A DNA stretch of 64,000 nt from Kitasatospora cheerisanensis KCTC 2395 (lineage in GTDB: Bacteria > Actinomycetota > Actinomycetes > Streptomycetales > Streptomycetaceae), in the NCBI RefSeq assembly GCF_000696185.1, contig NZ_KK853997.1, positions 4,694,432 to 4,758,431 on the forward strand, written 5' to 3'. Within the stretch, counting starts at the first letter, position 1, and each line of letters starts with the position of its first letter. The position numbers and the translations under genes were made by a program. The notes under the pieces were generated by a model that searched no databases, was not told the origin of the DNA, and saw only the letters and a list, made by a program, of their open reading frames with translations. Positions 45,569 to 52,668 of the stretch are shown in pieces.

Positions 45569-46797
45569 GGGAGCTCCAGGGTCGCGGTGGTCGGTCCGCC
45601 CGGCGGGCTGACCAGGGCGAGGGTGCCGTCGAAGGCGGCCAGTCGGCGGCGCACCCCGGCCAGGCCGGTGCCGCGGGACAGGTCGGCGCCGCCGCGGCCG
45701 TCGTCGGTGACGGTGACCCGCAACAGGCCGTCCGCGCGGCGCAGGTGGATCCGGACGGTGCTGCCGCCGGAGTGCTTGCCGGCGTTGGCCAGCAGCTCGG
45801 CGACGGCGAAGTAGGCGGCGCCCTCGACGGCGGCGGGCAGCCGGCCGGCCAGCTCGGCGTCCACCTCGACGTCCAGGAAGGAGTCCAGGGCGAGCGAGCG
45901 GACGGCGTCGGGCAGGCCGCGGTCGGCGAGCACCGGCGGCAGGATGCCGTGGACCAGGTCGCGCAGCTCCTGCAGGGCCCGCTCGGAGCTGGCCCGGACC
46001 TCGCCGAGCAGCCGGCGGGCGGTCGCCGGGTCGCTCTCCACCAGCCGGTCGGCCTGGTCGAGGGTCAGCCCGAGGGAGACCAGCCGGGCCTGCGCGCCGT
46101 CGTGCAGGTCGCGTTCGATCCGGCGCAGCTCGGCGGCCTGGGTGTCCAGCGCGTCGGCCCGGCTGTCCGTCAGCTGCCCGATCCGGCGCTCCAGCCGGGT
46201 CGCGTACGGGGCGCCCAGCAGCCGGCCGGTCCACTCGCCGTAGCGGGCCAGCACCGGGGCGGACAGCCACAGGCCGGCCGCGACGAAGCCCACGCCGAGC
46301 CCGGCGGCGGCGAGCATGGTGCCGGTGGACTCCACCGGCACGAAGGCGTACCAGTTGTCCGGGCCCAGGTGCCGCCAGACGAACGGCTGGACGAGGACGC
46401 CGAACAGGCCGTGGACCACCAGCGTCGGCGGGACGGCGGCCAGCAGGCCGGCGCTCCACGGGCCGAAGCAGCACCAGGCGAGGTCGCGCCAGAACGGGGG
46501 AGAGCCGAGCACCGCGACCGCGCGTGCGGTGACGGTCGGGCCGGTGGGCAGCGGGTCGGGCGGGTCGATCACGGTGCCCGTCCAGCGGGCGGTGCGGTCG
46601 CGTTCGCGGTCGCTGCCGCGGCGCAGCATGCGGGCCGCGCGCGGCACCAGCGGCAGGCCCGCGCCGACCGGCAGCAGCGCCAGCGTGCCGAGCGCCGCGA
46701 GCGAGCGCAGGCACGTCACCAGGGAGGCCAGCGACAGCTTCTGGCAGCGCCAGTAGGCGACCAGCCGCTCCCGGAAACGTTTCTGTCGGTCCGTCAT
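45520..46797 (-). CDS. Sensor histidine kinase, HisKA_3 (NarL partner) type
   Basis: 425 residues. About four membrane segments in the first 200 residues (LGTLALLPVGAGLPLVP, DLAWCCFGPWSAGLLAAV, AAAGLGVGFVAAGLWL), then the dimerisation helix with ERDLHDGAQARL, where His232 is the phosphorylation site, and a HATPase domain (AVAELLANAGKHSGG, VTDDGRGGADLSRGTGLAG). It has no large extracellular sensor, so a membrane-embedded signal is likely. The ATG overlaps the stop of the CPBP protease gene (ATGA). The last 16 residues overlap the regulator gene and carry no domain. Confidence 0.9.
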   Translation of the reverse strand: MTDRQKRFRERLVAYWRCQKLSLASLVTCLRSLAALGTLALLPVGAGLPLVPRAARMLRRGSDRERDRTARWTGTVIDPPDPLPTGPTVTARAVAVLGSPPFWRDLAWCCFGPWSAGLLAAVPPTLVVHGLFGVLVQPFVWRHLGPDNWYAFVPVESTGTMLAAAGLGVGFVAAGLWLSAPVLARYGEWTGRLLGAPYATRLERRIGQLTDSRADALDTQAAELRRIERDLHDGAQARLVSLGLTLDQADRLVESDPATARRLLGEVRASSERALQELRDLVHGILPPVLADRGLPDAVRSLALDSFLDVEVDAELAGRLPAAVEGAAYFAVAELLANAGKHSGGSTVRIHLRRADGLLRVTVTDDGRGGADLSRGTGLAGVRRRLAAFDGTLALVSPPGGPTTATLELPCASSSPKTSSSSATA

Positions 46798-47588
46798 GTC
46801 GTGGCGAGCCTATCCGTGCGGGCCGGACGGCGGCCGGCCAGGACCCAGGGCAGCGCGACCAGCACGCCCGCCACGCCGAACAGCACCATCGGCTCCACCG
46901 CGCCGGACTCCTCGTCCAGGAAGAGCAGCATGCCCAGGTTCACCAGGGTGTGGAAGCCGCCGGCCAGCAGCAGCCGGTGGGCGCCGACCTGCTCCCAGGC
47001 CAGGCCCAGCAGCACCGACATGGCGACCGCCGCGGCCAGGAACCCGGCCGCGTACGCCGGAGCCCGGGTGAACACCTGCACGTGCCAGCAGCCCCAGATC
47101 AGCCCGACCGCCGCGGAGGAGCCGAGCGGCCCGAACCGGGTGCGCAGCAGCGGCTGGAGCAGGCAGCGCCAGCCGATCTCCTCCCCGCAGGCGCCGAGCA
47201 GTTGGGCCGCCGCCACCACCCCGAACGGCGCGGCGAGCGAACCCGGGTCGTGGATCGGCACGCGGCCGTGCAGCAGGAAGGTGCCGGCCACCGCCAGCGC
47301 GGTGATGGCCGGGGCGCTGAGCAGCAGCACTCCGCGCGGACCGCGCGCCCCGCCGCCCGCCAGCAGGCCCCGCACCAGCGACGGCCGGAACAGGGCGACC
47401 GCGGCCACGCCCAGCGCCGGGCCGAACTGGGTCAGTTGGAGCACCTCGTCGGGCAGTCCGGTGAGCGGCTGGAGTGCGCCCAGCAGGCCGGCGGCGGGAA
47501 AGGCCACGGCGAGGAAGAGCAGGGTCGGGCCGAGCCAGCCGGTCCCCTTCCCGCTCCGGGTGCTTCTGGTGGTTCGCCTGCGTGCCAC
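46794..47588 (-). CDS. CPBP-family intramembrane metalloprotease (CAAX-like)
   Basis: 264 residues from the GTG at 47588, which has GAGAGG upstream; an ATG at 47666 would add 26 residues. About eight membrane helices with the three Abi/CPBP motifs: EEIGWR (GACGEEIGWRCLL), the His in WGCWHVQVF, and HTLVN (GGFHTLVNLG). Family members cleave membrane proteins or peptides, and in bacteria often serve peptide processing or immunity. It is translationally coupled to the sensor kinase downstream and lies 120 bases behind the small LuxR gene. A processing role for the small secreted peptide encoded upstream is a guess from position. Confidence 0.85.
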   Translation of the reverse strand: MARRRTTRSTRSGKGTGWLGPTLLFLAVAFPAAGLLGALQPLTGLPDEVLQLTQFGPALGVAAVALFRPSLVRGLLAGGGARGPRGVLLLSAPAITALAVAGTFLLHGRVPIHDPGSLAAPFGVVAAAQLLGACGEEIGWRCLLQPLLRTRFGPLGSSAAVGLIWGCWHVQVFTRAPAYAAGFLAAAVAMSVLLGLAWEQVGAHRLLLAGGFHTLVNLGMLLFLDEESGAVEPMVLFGVAGVLVALPWVLAGRRPARTDRLATT

Positions 47589-47709
47589 GGTGGTTCGCCT
47601 CTCGGTGGGTACGTCGTTGCCACCGATGACGATTCCGTGCGCGGCGCCCCGCGCCCATGCATCCACCTGCCCGGCAGGGGTGCACCCAGCTGTACCCCCT
47701 GCCGGGCCG

Positions 47710-47967
47710 TCAGGCCGCAGCAGCAGCGGAGGCGTGGGCGGGCGGCGCGGGCAGCCGGGAGGCCAGCAGGGCGAGCTGGACCTGCGAGGTGACGCCGGAC
47801 TTGGCGCGGATCCGGCGCAGGTAGGTGTCGACGGTGTGCGGGCTGAGACCGAGCCGGCGGGCGATCATCGCGTAGCTGGCGCCCTCGCCGACCAGGTGCA
47901 GGACCTGGAGCTCGCGGCGGCTGAACTCGACGGTGGCGGCGGGGTGCTGGACGGTGGACGTGCGCAT
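47710..47967 (-). CDS. Small stand-alone LuxR-type DNA-binding protein
   Basis: 85 residues consisting of little more than the LuxR helix-turn-helix: VEFSRRELQVLHLVGEGASY, then LGLSPHTVDTYLRRIRAKSG. No receiver or ligand domain. The ATG at 47967 follows GGGAG by seven bases. Its N-terminus is a short unstructured lead and its C-terminus is Ala-rich. It lies between the secreted peptide gene and the CPBP protease gene on the same strand and probably regulates one of them. Confidence 0.8.
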   Translation of the reverse strand: MRTSTVQHPAATVEFSRRELQVLHLVGEGASYAMIARRLGLSPHTVDTYLRRIRAKSGVTSQVQLALLASRLPAPPAHASAAAAA

Positions 47968-48002
47968 GGGTAACTCCCGGGGGCGAGGGGCGGCGGCGGG
48001 GG

Positions 48003-48209
48003 TCAGTACACGGGGTTGCACTCGGGCGTCTCGCAGGCGCCGCCCCACGAGGTGTCACCGTTGAACGGGGTGGGCGGCACCTCGAACGGCGCCGGCTGCG
48101 TGGTGGAGGTGCCCGCGGCCGGGTCGGCGGCGGTGTCGGCGGAGGCCAGCGGGGCGGTCGCGAGCAGGGCCGCGGCAGTCAGGGCGACGAGGGCGAGGGC
48201 GCGCTTCAT
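48003..48209 (-). CDS. Small secreted peptide with a C-terminal Cys pair
   Basis: 68 residues. A clean signal peptide (MKRALALVALTAAALLATAP, cleavage probably after ASA) leaves about 44 residues, rich in Thr, Ala and Pro, ending in GGACETPECNPVY with the only two Cys, which could form a disulfide ring of six residues. The ribosome binding site GGAGG is strong. It is the first gene of the minus-strand group with the LuxR protein, CPBP protease and two-component system. I do not recognise a family; a secreted signal or structural peptide are both possible. Confidence 0.7.
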   Translation of the reverse strand: MKRALALVALTAAALLATAPLASADTAADPAAGTSTTQPAPFEVPPTPFNGDTSWGGACETPECNPVY

Positions 48210-48585
48210 GGAGGCCTCCGAGGGCTGGTTGCGGGGTGGGGACCGGCCGGCCGGGCGGCCCGCCCGGTGCTGTTCGGCCTGCATCCAGCATGTCCGGGCC
48301 GACCACCCCCGGACCACCGTCCACCCACCTCATCAACTGCGCTTGCAGCAAAGTGACCGGGGGGCGAAACGGGACCAAGCCGGGCGCAACGCCGCGATCG
48401 GACCCGCTCCCCGGCCCCGCGCACCGGCCTTCCGGCCTTGCGGACCGCCCCCCGCGCACCCGTCCGGCGCCGGGCCCGTGTCACGGGATCCCGTGACTTA
48501 CCGTCAGCCGCCGCGCGGCGCAGGATGGTGCGCGACGCGAGCGGCGGCCGGAACGGTGCGGCAGCCGCTTCGGAGAGGGGATCCC
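48210..48585. other. Divergent intergenic region
   Basis: About 375 bases between the secreted peptide gene (minus) and a hypothetical gene (plus). It must carry promoters for both. Near 48480 it contains TCACGGGATCCCGTGA, a perfect 16-base palindrome that may be an operator. No gene is evident. Confidence 0.5.
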
Positions 48586-49014
48586 GTGCAGTGGCACGAC
48601 GGGGCGGACCGGCCGCACCCGGAACACAGCGGACGGGTCGCCGAGTTGGCGGCCTTCCTGCGGGACGGCGCCGGCCGGACCACGCCCGCCCTGCTCTGGT
48701 GCGAGCAGGAACCCGAGCCGGACGCGCACGGCTCCGCCGAGGCCCTGGCCGCCGCCCTGGAGCGGGAGTTGGCCCGCCCCGTGCGGCCCGTCCCCGAGCG
48801 TCCCGCCGGGACGTGGCAGTGGGGCCCGGACGCGGTGCTGCTGGTCCAGCGGCGCGGCGGCACCGAGGTGCAGCTCAGCCCGCCCCCGGGCTCCGCCGGC
48901 CGGCGCAGCACGCTGCGGCTGCGCGCCGCCCAGTGCCTGCTGGTGCCCGCCGACTGGAGCCACCGGCTCGACCCGCGCAGCCCCGAGCGCCCGCTCGCGC
49001 TCGCGCTGCCCTGA
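48586..49014 (+). CDS. Hypothetical protein of 142 residues
   Basis: Start is GTG behind GAGAGGGG. No membrane segment or signal. The body is acidic (CEQEPEPDAHGSAEALAAAL), and the C-terminal part reads like beta strands (AVLLVQRRGGTEVQLSP, LRAAQCLLVPADWSHRLDP), which faintly recalls a cupin-like fold. I do not recognise a family. It may be linked to the divergent secreted peptide operon through the shared intergenic region. Confidence 0.55.
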   Translation: MQWHDGADRPHPEHSGRVAELAAFLRDGAGRTTPALLWCEQEPEPDAHGSAEALAAALERELARPVRPVPERPAGTWQWGPDAVLLVQRRGGTEVQLSPPPGSAGRRSTLRLRAAQCLLVPADWSHRLDPRSPERPLALALP

Positions 49015-49062
49015 CGCGCCGTCCTGGCGTGCTGCCCTGACGCGCGGTCCTGACGCGCCGTC
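49011..49062. repeat. Three short direct repeats
   Basis: CTGACGCGCCGTC (49011-49023), CTGACGCGCGGTC (49037-49049) and CTGACGCGCCGTC (49050-49062), starting at the stop of the hypothetical gene. Purpose unknown. Confidence 0.6.
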
Positions 49063-49357
49063 CCGACCCGCTGCTGTGGCGCCCCGCGCCGACGCCCCGC
49101 CGGGTGGGGGTGCCGGGGGCGGAAGGTACCCTGCGCTTGGTGTTCGAAGCATCGAACTGCGGTTCGGCAAAAGACCGCCACCGCGTGCCCGGCGGCCGCG
49201 CATCCCACAGGTGCAGGTCGACGGCGGTCCGGGCGCGGGGCGTCGGCCGCTCGGACGCCTCATGTGAAGGAACGGCAAAGGCGTCCTCGCGGAACGTCCA
49301 TGCGCCCACGGCAGTGGGCGCCGGGCGCCGCCCGGGCCCAGAGGGGATCAGCGCAGC
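49063..49357. other. Upstream region of the WXG cassette
   Basis: About 300 bases without a convincing gene, probably holding the promoter of the WXG cassette. A GTG at about 49264 opens a frame that passes into the second cassette gene, but it has no protein features before 49651. A G-rich ribosome binding site (GAGGGGA) precedes the ATG at 49358. Confidence 0.5.
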
Positions 49358-49654
49358 ATGGGGGACTACTTCCGTGTCGAGGTGAGCGAACTCGACCGGC
49401 TGGTGAAGCAGCTGAACGACAGTCAGCAGGACATGCGCGAGGCCCTGCGCGCGATGCACGAAACCGGGCCGAAGACCACCGGGAGCAAGAACCTGGACCA
49501 CGCCTGCGACGACTTCAACGACAGCTGGCAGGACGCCATCACCCGGATATCCCAGGGCGTCGAGGCCCTGGAGGGCAAGCTCAAGGAGACCTGCAAGAGC
49601 TACTCGGAGACCGACGAGGCCATCCGCGACATGTTCAGCGGAGCGTCCGCATGA
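49358..49654 (+). CDS. WXG100-like small helical protein
   Basis: 98 residues, all helical in character: MGDYFRVEVSELDRLVKQLN, then CDDFNDSWQDAITRISQGVE and a charged C-terminal helix. It has the size and helix-turn-helix hairpin pattern of WXG100/ESAT-6-like proteins, although the turn reads SWQ rather than W-x-G. No signal peptide, as expected for a type VII secretion substrate or a cofactor of a larger one. Its stop overlaps the next start (ATGA). No ESX ATPase or channel gene lies in the window. Confidence 0.75.
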   Translation: MGDYFRVEVSELDRLVKQLNDSQQDMREALRAMHETGPKTTGSKNLDHACDDFNDSWQDAITRISQGVEALEGKLKETCKSYSETDEAIRDMFSGASA

Positions 49655-50949
49655 GCAGCAAGGCGGACTTCCCCACCCTGGGCTTCGACCCCGCGCCCGG
49701 CAACCCCGAGAACGTCGACGGCCTGGTCGCCAAGCTCAACCGCGCCTCCGGTGCGATGGAGAGCGCCCACCGCACCCTGGTCGCCGTCGGCCAGGGCGGC
49801 AGCGTCTGGGAGGGCGACGCCGCCAAGGCCTTCGCCGGCAAGGTCGGCGAACTCCCGCGCTACCTCAGCGACAGCGTCGACGCGATGCGGCAGGCCTCCA
49901 GCCAGCTCGACAACTGGAAGAACCAGCTCTCCTCGTACCAGGACGTCGCCCGGCGCTACGAGGCCGAGGCCGCCGAGGCCAAGCGCCGCCTGGAGATCGC
50001 CGAGAACGTCAAGGAGAACGCCGTCGAGCGCTTCGACGTGGCGGCGGACTCCCCGGCGTTCGGGCTCATCGGCAAGCGCTTCGACGACGACGCCCAACTC
50101 GCCGACGCCCAGCGCCGGATCGACGCGGCGAGCGCCGAGTACAGCGCCGCCGAACGCCAGCTGGAGACCGCCAACCGCGAACTGCGGGGCATCAAGGACG
50201 AGCTGGAAGCGATCGTCAAGCAGGCGAAGGAACTGCTGGAGCACCACCAGGACGACGCCGACCGGACCGCGAGGGCGCTCCGCCGGGCCAACCAGAACGC
50301 TCCCGAGATCAGCGCCTGGGAGAAGATCGGCAACGGCTTCAAGAGCGTCGGCAAGAAGATCAAGGGCTGGGCGACCAAGCACGCCGACCTGCTCAAGAAG
50401 ATCGGCGACATCGCGGGCGGCGTCTCGGCGGTGCTCGGCATCGCCTCCCTCGCCACCATGTGGTGCCCGCCGCTGTCCGCCGCCCTCGGCGTCGCCTCCA
50501 GCGGCGCGTCCGCGGTCGCGCTCGGCGCCCACGGACTCGCCAAGCTCGGCGGCGCGGACGTCAGTTGGGCGACCATCGCACTCGACGGCGTCGGCGTCGT
50601 GCCGTTCGTCGGCGGCGCGGCCAAGGGCGTCAAGGGCGTGGCCGGCGGCGTCAAGGCCATCGCCAAGGGCGAGGGCCTGGTGGCCGGCGGCTCCAAGGTC
50701 GCCGAGGCCGGACGGGCCATCACCCGCACCCACATGGAGGGCGGCCTGCTGCACAACAAGATCCTCACCCCGGTCTTCACCAAGACCCCGCTGAAGAACC
50801 TGCCCGGCATCGGCTCCATCGGCGAGGCCGGTGAGAAGGTCTTCTCGCTGCCCGTCACCTCCTGGTGGTCCCGGGGCACCCAGATCGGCATGAAGGGCGG
50901 CGGCCTGATCAAGAACGCCCCCACCCTGTACCAGGAGGTCACCTCGTGA
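49651..50949 (+). CDS. Large WXG-domain protein, possible type VII secretion effector
   Basis: 432 residues. An N-terminal WXG-like domain with W53-E54-G55 (SVWEGDAAKAFAGK), then a long coiled coil (ARRYEAEAAEAKRRLEIAEN to about 220), a basic stretch (GFKSVGKKIKGWATKHADLL), and a C-terminal region with hydrophobic Gly/Ala-rich helices (VSAVLGIASLATMWCPPLSA, GVGVVPFVGGAAKGVKG). This layout resembles polymorphic-toxin carriers whose hydrophobic part may enter membranes. No known enzymatic toxin domain is seen at the C-terminus. The following gene could be an immunity or chaperone partner. Confidence 0.7.
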   Translation: MSSKADFPTLGFDPAPGNPENVDGLVAKLNRASGAMESAHRTLVAVGQGGSVWEGDAAKAFAGKVGELPRYLSDSVDAMRQASSQLDNWKNQLSSYQDVARRYEAEAAEAKRRLEIAENVKENAVERFDVAADSPAFGLIGKRFDDDAQLADAQRRIDAASAEYSAAERQLETANRELRGIKDELEAIVKQAKELLEHHQDDADRTARALRRANQNAPEISAWEKIGNGFKSVGKKIKGWATKHADLLKKIGDIAGGVSAVLGIASLATMWCPPLSAALGVASSGASAVALGAHGLAKLGGADVSWATIALDGVGVVPFVGGAAKGVKGVAGGVKAIAKGEGLVAGGSKVAEAGRAITRTHMEGGLLHNKILTPVFTKTPLKNLPGIGSIGEAGEKVFSLPVTSWWSRGTQIGMKGGGLIKNAPTLYQEVTS

Positions 50950-51641
50950 CGACCCCTCAGCCCGAACCGGCCGAGATCTTCCCCGACGAGCCGCTCGACA
51001 TCCGCTGGGTGCTGCCCGCCCAGTTCCACTCGCTCGGCGTCGACCTCCCCGAGCAGGAGCGCGAGGCGCACATCGCCGAGGTGTCCGCCGAGGTGTGGTG
51101 CGGCGGCACCCAGTACCAGCGCGACACCGTCGCCACCTGGTACAACGACATCGCGGCCACCGCCGCCGAGGACGGCGCGGTCTACTCCGGCTTCCTGCTG
51201 GCCGGCACCGAGGACGACCGGGTCACCGTCGCCACCCTGGTCATCCAGGCCGACGAGGCCGACACCGCGGACGCCGAGACGGTCTCCGCCGCGATCCTGG
51301 ACATGCTCTCCCTGGACCCGGCCAACGAGACCTTCCGCACCGAGGCCCCCGTCGGGCCCGTCGTGGTCGCCCTCTCCGGCTCGCTCGCCGAAGTGACCGA
51401 CGACGAGGGCAACACCGCCAAGCTCGAACTCGCCCAGGCCTCCGCGTACATCCCCGTGCAGGGCGCCGACACCCTGGTCACCATGACCATCAGCACGCCC
51501 ACCCTGGTCGACTTCCCCGAGTACGTCACGATGCTCGCCGCGCTGGTCGAGACCGTCGAGTACGACACCCCCGGCACCCGGGCCGCCGCCACCGGCCAGG
51601 CCGGGCCGGACGACACGAGGCTCCTGGAGGCATTCGGATGA
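50946..51641 (+). CDS. Hypothetical acidic protein of the WXG cassette
   Basis: 231 residues, strongly acidic, no membrane segment. Start is GTG overlapping the previous stop. The middle has alternating beta-strand-like stretches (VYSGFLLAGTEDDRVTVATL, GPVVVALSGSLAEV, VTMTISTPTLVDFPEYVTML). The size, acidity and position fit an immunity protein or a secretion chaperone for the large WXG protein, but no family is recognised. Confidence 0.65.
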   Translation: MTTPQPEPAEIFPDEPLDIRWVLPAQFHSLGVDLPEQEREAHIAEVSAEVWCGGTQYQRDTVATWYNDIAATAAEDGAVYSGFLLAGTEDDRVTVATLVIQADEADTADAETVSAAILDMLSLDPANETFRTEAPVGPVVVALSGSLAEVTDDEGNTAKLELAQASAYIPVQGADTLVTMTISTPTLVDFPEYVTMLAALVETVEYDTPGTRAAATGQAGPDDTRLLEAFG

Positions 51642-52138
51642 GCACCTGGCACCCGCCGGCCCCGCCCGGCCTGCACACCGGCCCGCTGCCCCGGCGGTCC
51701 GCGCTCGGCCTGGGACTCCAGTTCGGCCTGCAGTGGCTGTGGCTGCCGTTCCGGACGACCTGGGACTTCCTCTCCTCGGAGACGCCGTCGGACGGCAACG
51801 CCGAGCCCGGCCGCTCCAAGTTCGTCCTCACGCCGAGCCGTTACCGCCTGGAGCGCAGCGGCACCCGGGAGGAGTGGGAGGCCTGGGCGGCGCGGGCCCT
51901 GGACCGGGGCATCGAGCGCGGCCTCGCCACGGTGCGGTCGAAGCAGGAGTTCAACGCGAACCACCGCTACCAGTACAAGGGCAGCGACATGGTGCCCAGG
52001 ACCTCCGTCCGCCGCCGCTACTACCGGGGCATCGGCCTGGAAGGACTCGCGGCGCTCGCCGCCCGGCGCGGCTGGCAGGTCGACTGGCAGGCGAGCACCA
52101 CCGCCGAGGCCCACCTGGTCCCGCTGCGGACGGGCTGA
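51638..52138 (+). CDS. Hypothetical protein of the WXG cassette
   Basis: 166 residues. The ATG overlaps the previous stop. A hydrophobic patch near 25-45 (ALGLGLQFGLQWLWLPF) may touch the membrane. The rest is basic and aromatic: RYRLERSGTREEWEAWAARA, NHRYQYKGSDMVPRTSVRRR, then a helical end ALAARRGWQVDWQAS. No family recognised. It is the last gene of a four-gene translationally coupled unit. Confidence 0.65.
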   Translation: MSTWHPPAPPGLHTGPLPRRSALGLGLQFGLQWLWLPFRTTWDFLSSETPSDGNAEPGRSKFVLTPSRYRLERSGTREEWEAWAARALDRGIERGLATVRSKQEFNANHRYQYKGSDMVPRTSVRRRYYRGIGLEGLAALAARRGWQVDWQASTTAEAHLVPLRTG

Positions 52139-52140
52139 GC

Positions 52141-52461
52141 TCAGCCGAGGTCGAACGGCTCCTCGCTGAAGCGGAACCAGGCGTGGGGCGGTTCGACGGG
52201 CAGCAGGAACTCGGCGACCGGGCCCTCCGGGGAGTGCAGGGTGTGCTCCTCCTCCAGCGCGGTCCAGGCCCGGTCCCACTGCTCCCACTCCTCGGAGCGG
52301 GTCGGCCGGCGGCTCCCGGTGAACCCGGGTTCGGCCGCCGGCCGGCCCGGGCCGCGCAGGAAGTCGCCGTGCGGCCACGGGAAGTCGGCCTCGGTGACGC
52401 GGATCTCGCCGACCGACTCCTCACCGCGCCGCAGCCACCAGGTCTCGTCGATGAAGGCCAT
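52141..52461 (-). CDS. Hypothetical protein of 106 residues
   Basis: Starts MAFIDETWWLRRGEESVGEI; acidic and rich in Trp, with GEIRVTEADFPWPHGDFLRG and EEWEQWDRAWTALEEEHTLH. It faintly resembles cytoplasmic hypothetical proteins of streptomycetes but carries no catalytic motif. It is convergent with the WXG cassette, two bases from its stop. A ribosome binding site (GAGGAG on its strand) precedes the ATG. Confidence 0.65.
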   Translation of the reverse strand: MAFIDETWWLRRGEESVGEIRVTEADFPWPHGDFLRGPGRPAAEPGFTGSRRPTRSEEWEQWDRAWTALEEEHTLHSPEGPVAEFLLPVEPPHAWFRFSEEPFDLG

Positions 52462-52668
52462 CCGGGGTCTCCTCGGGCGCAGGGATCGGGCAGGGGCAGT
52501 CTGCCGGACGGGTACGACAACGCCCGATCACCGTGCAACGGCGGATAGTTCACTCGTACGAGTGGATTGCGGCGCGCGGGCGGCAGGGGAGGGTGGTGGT
52601 GACCGAGGGTCGGAGGGCTCGTTAGGCATCGCGCCGATCTCTGTCGTCGACTCAAGGGGCGGGACCCA

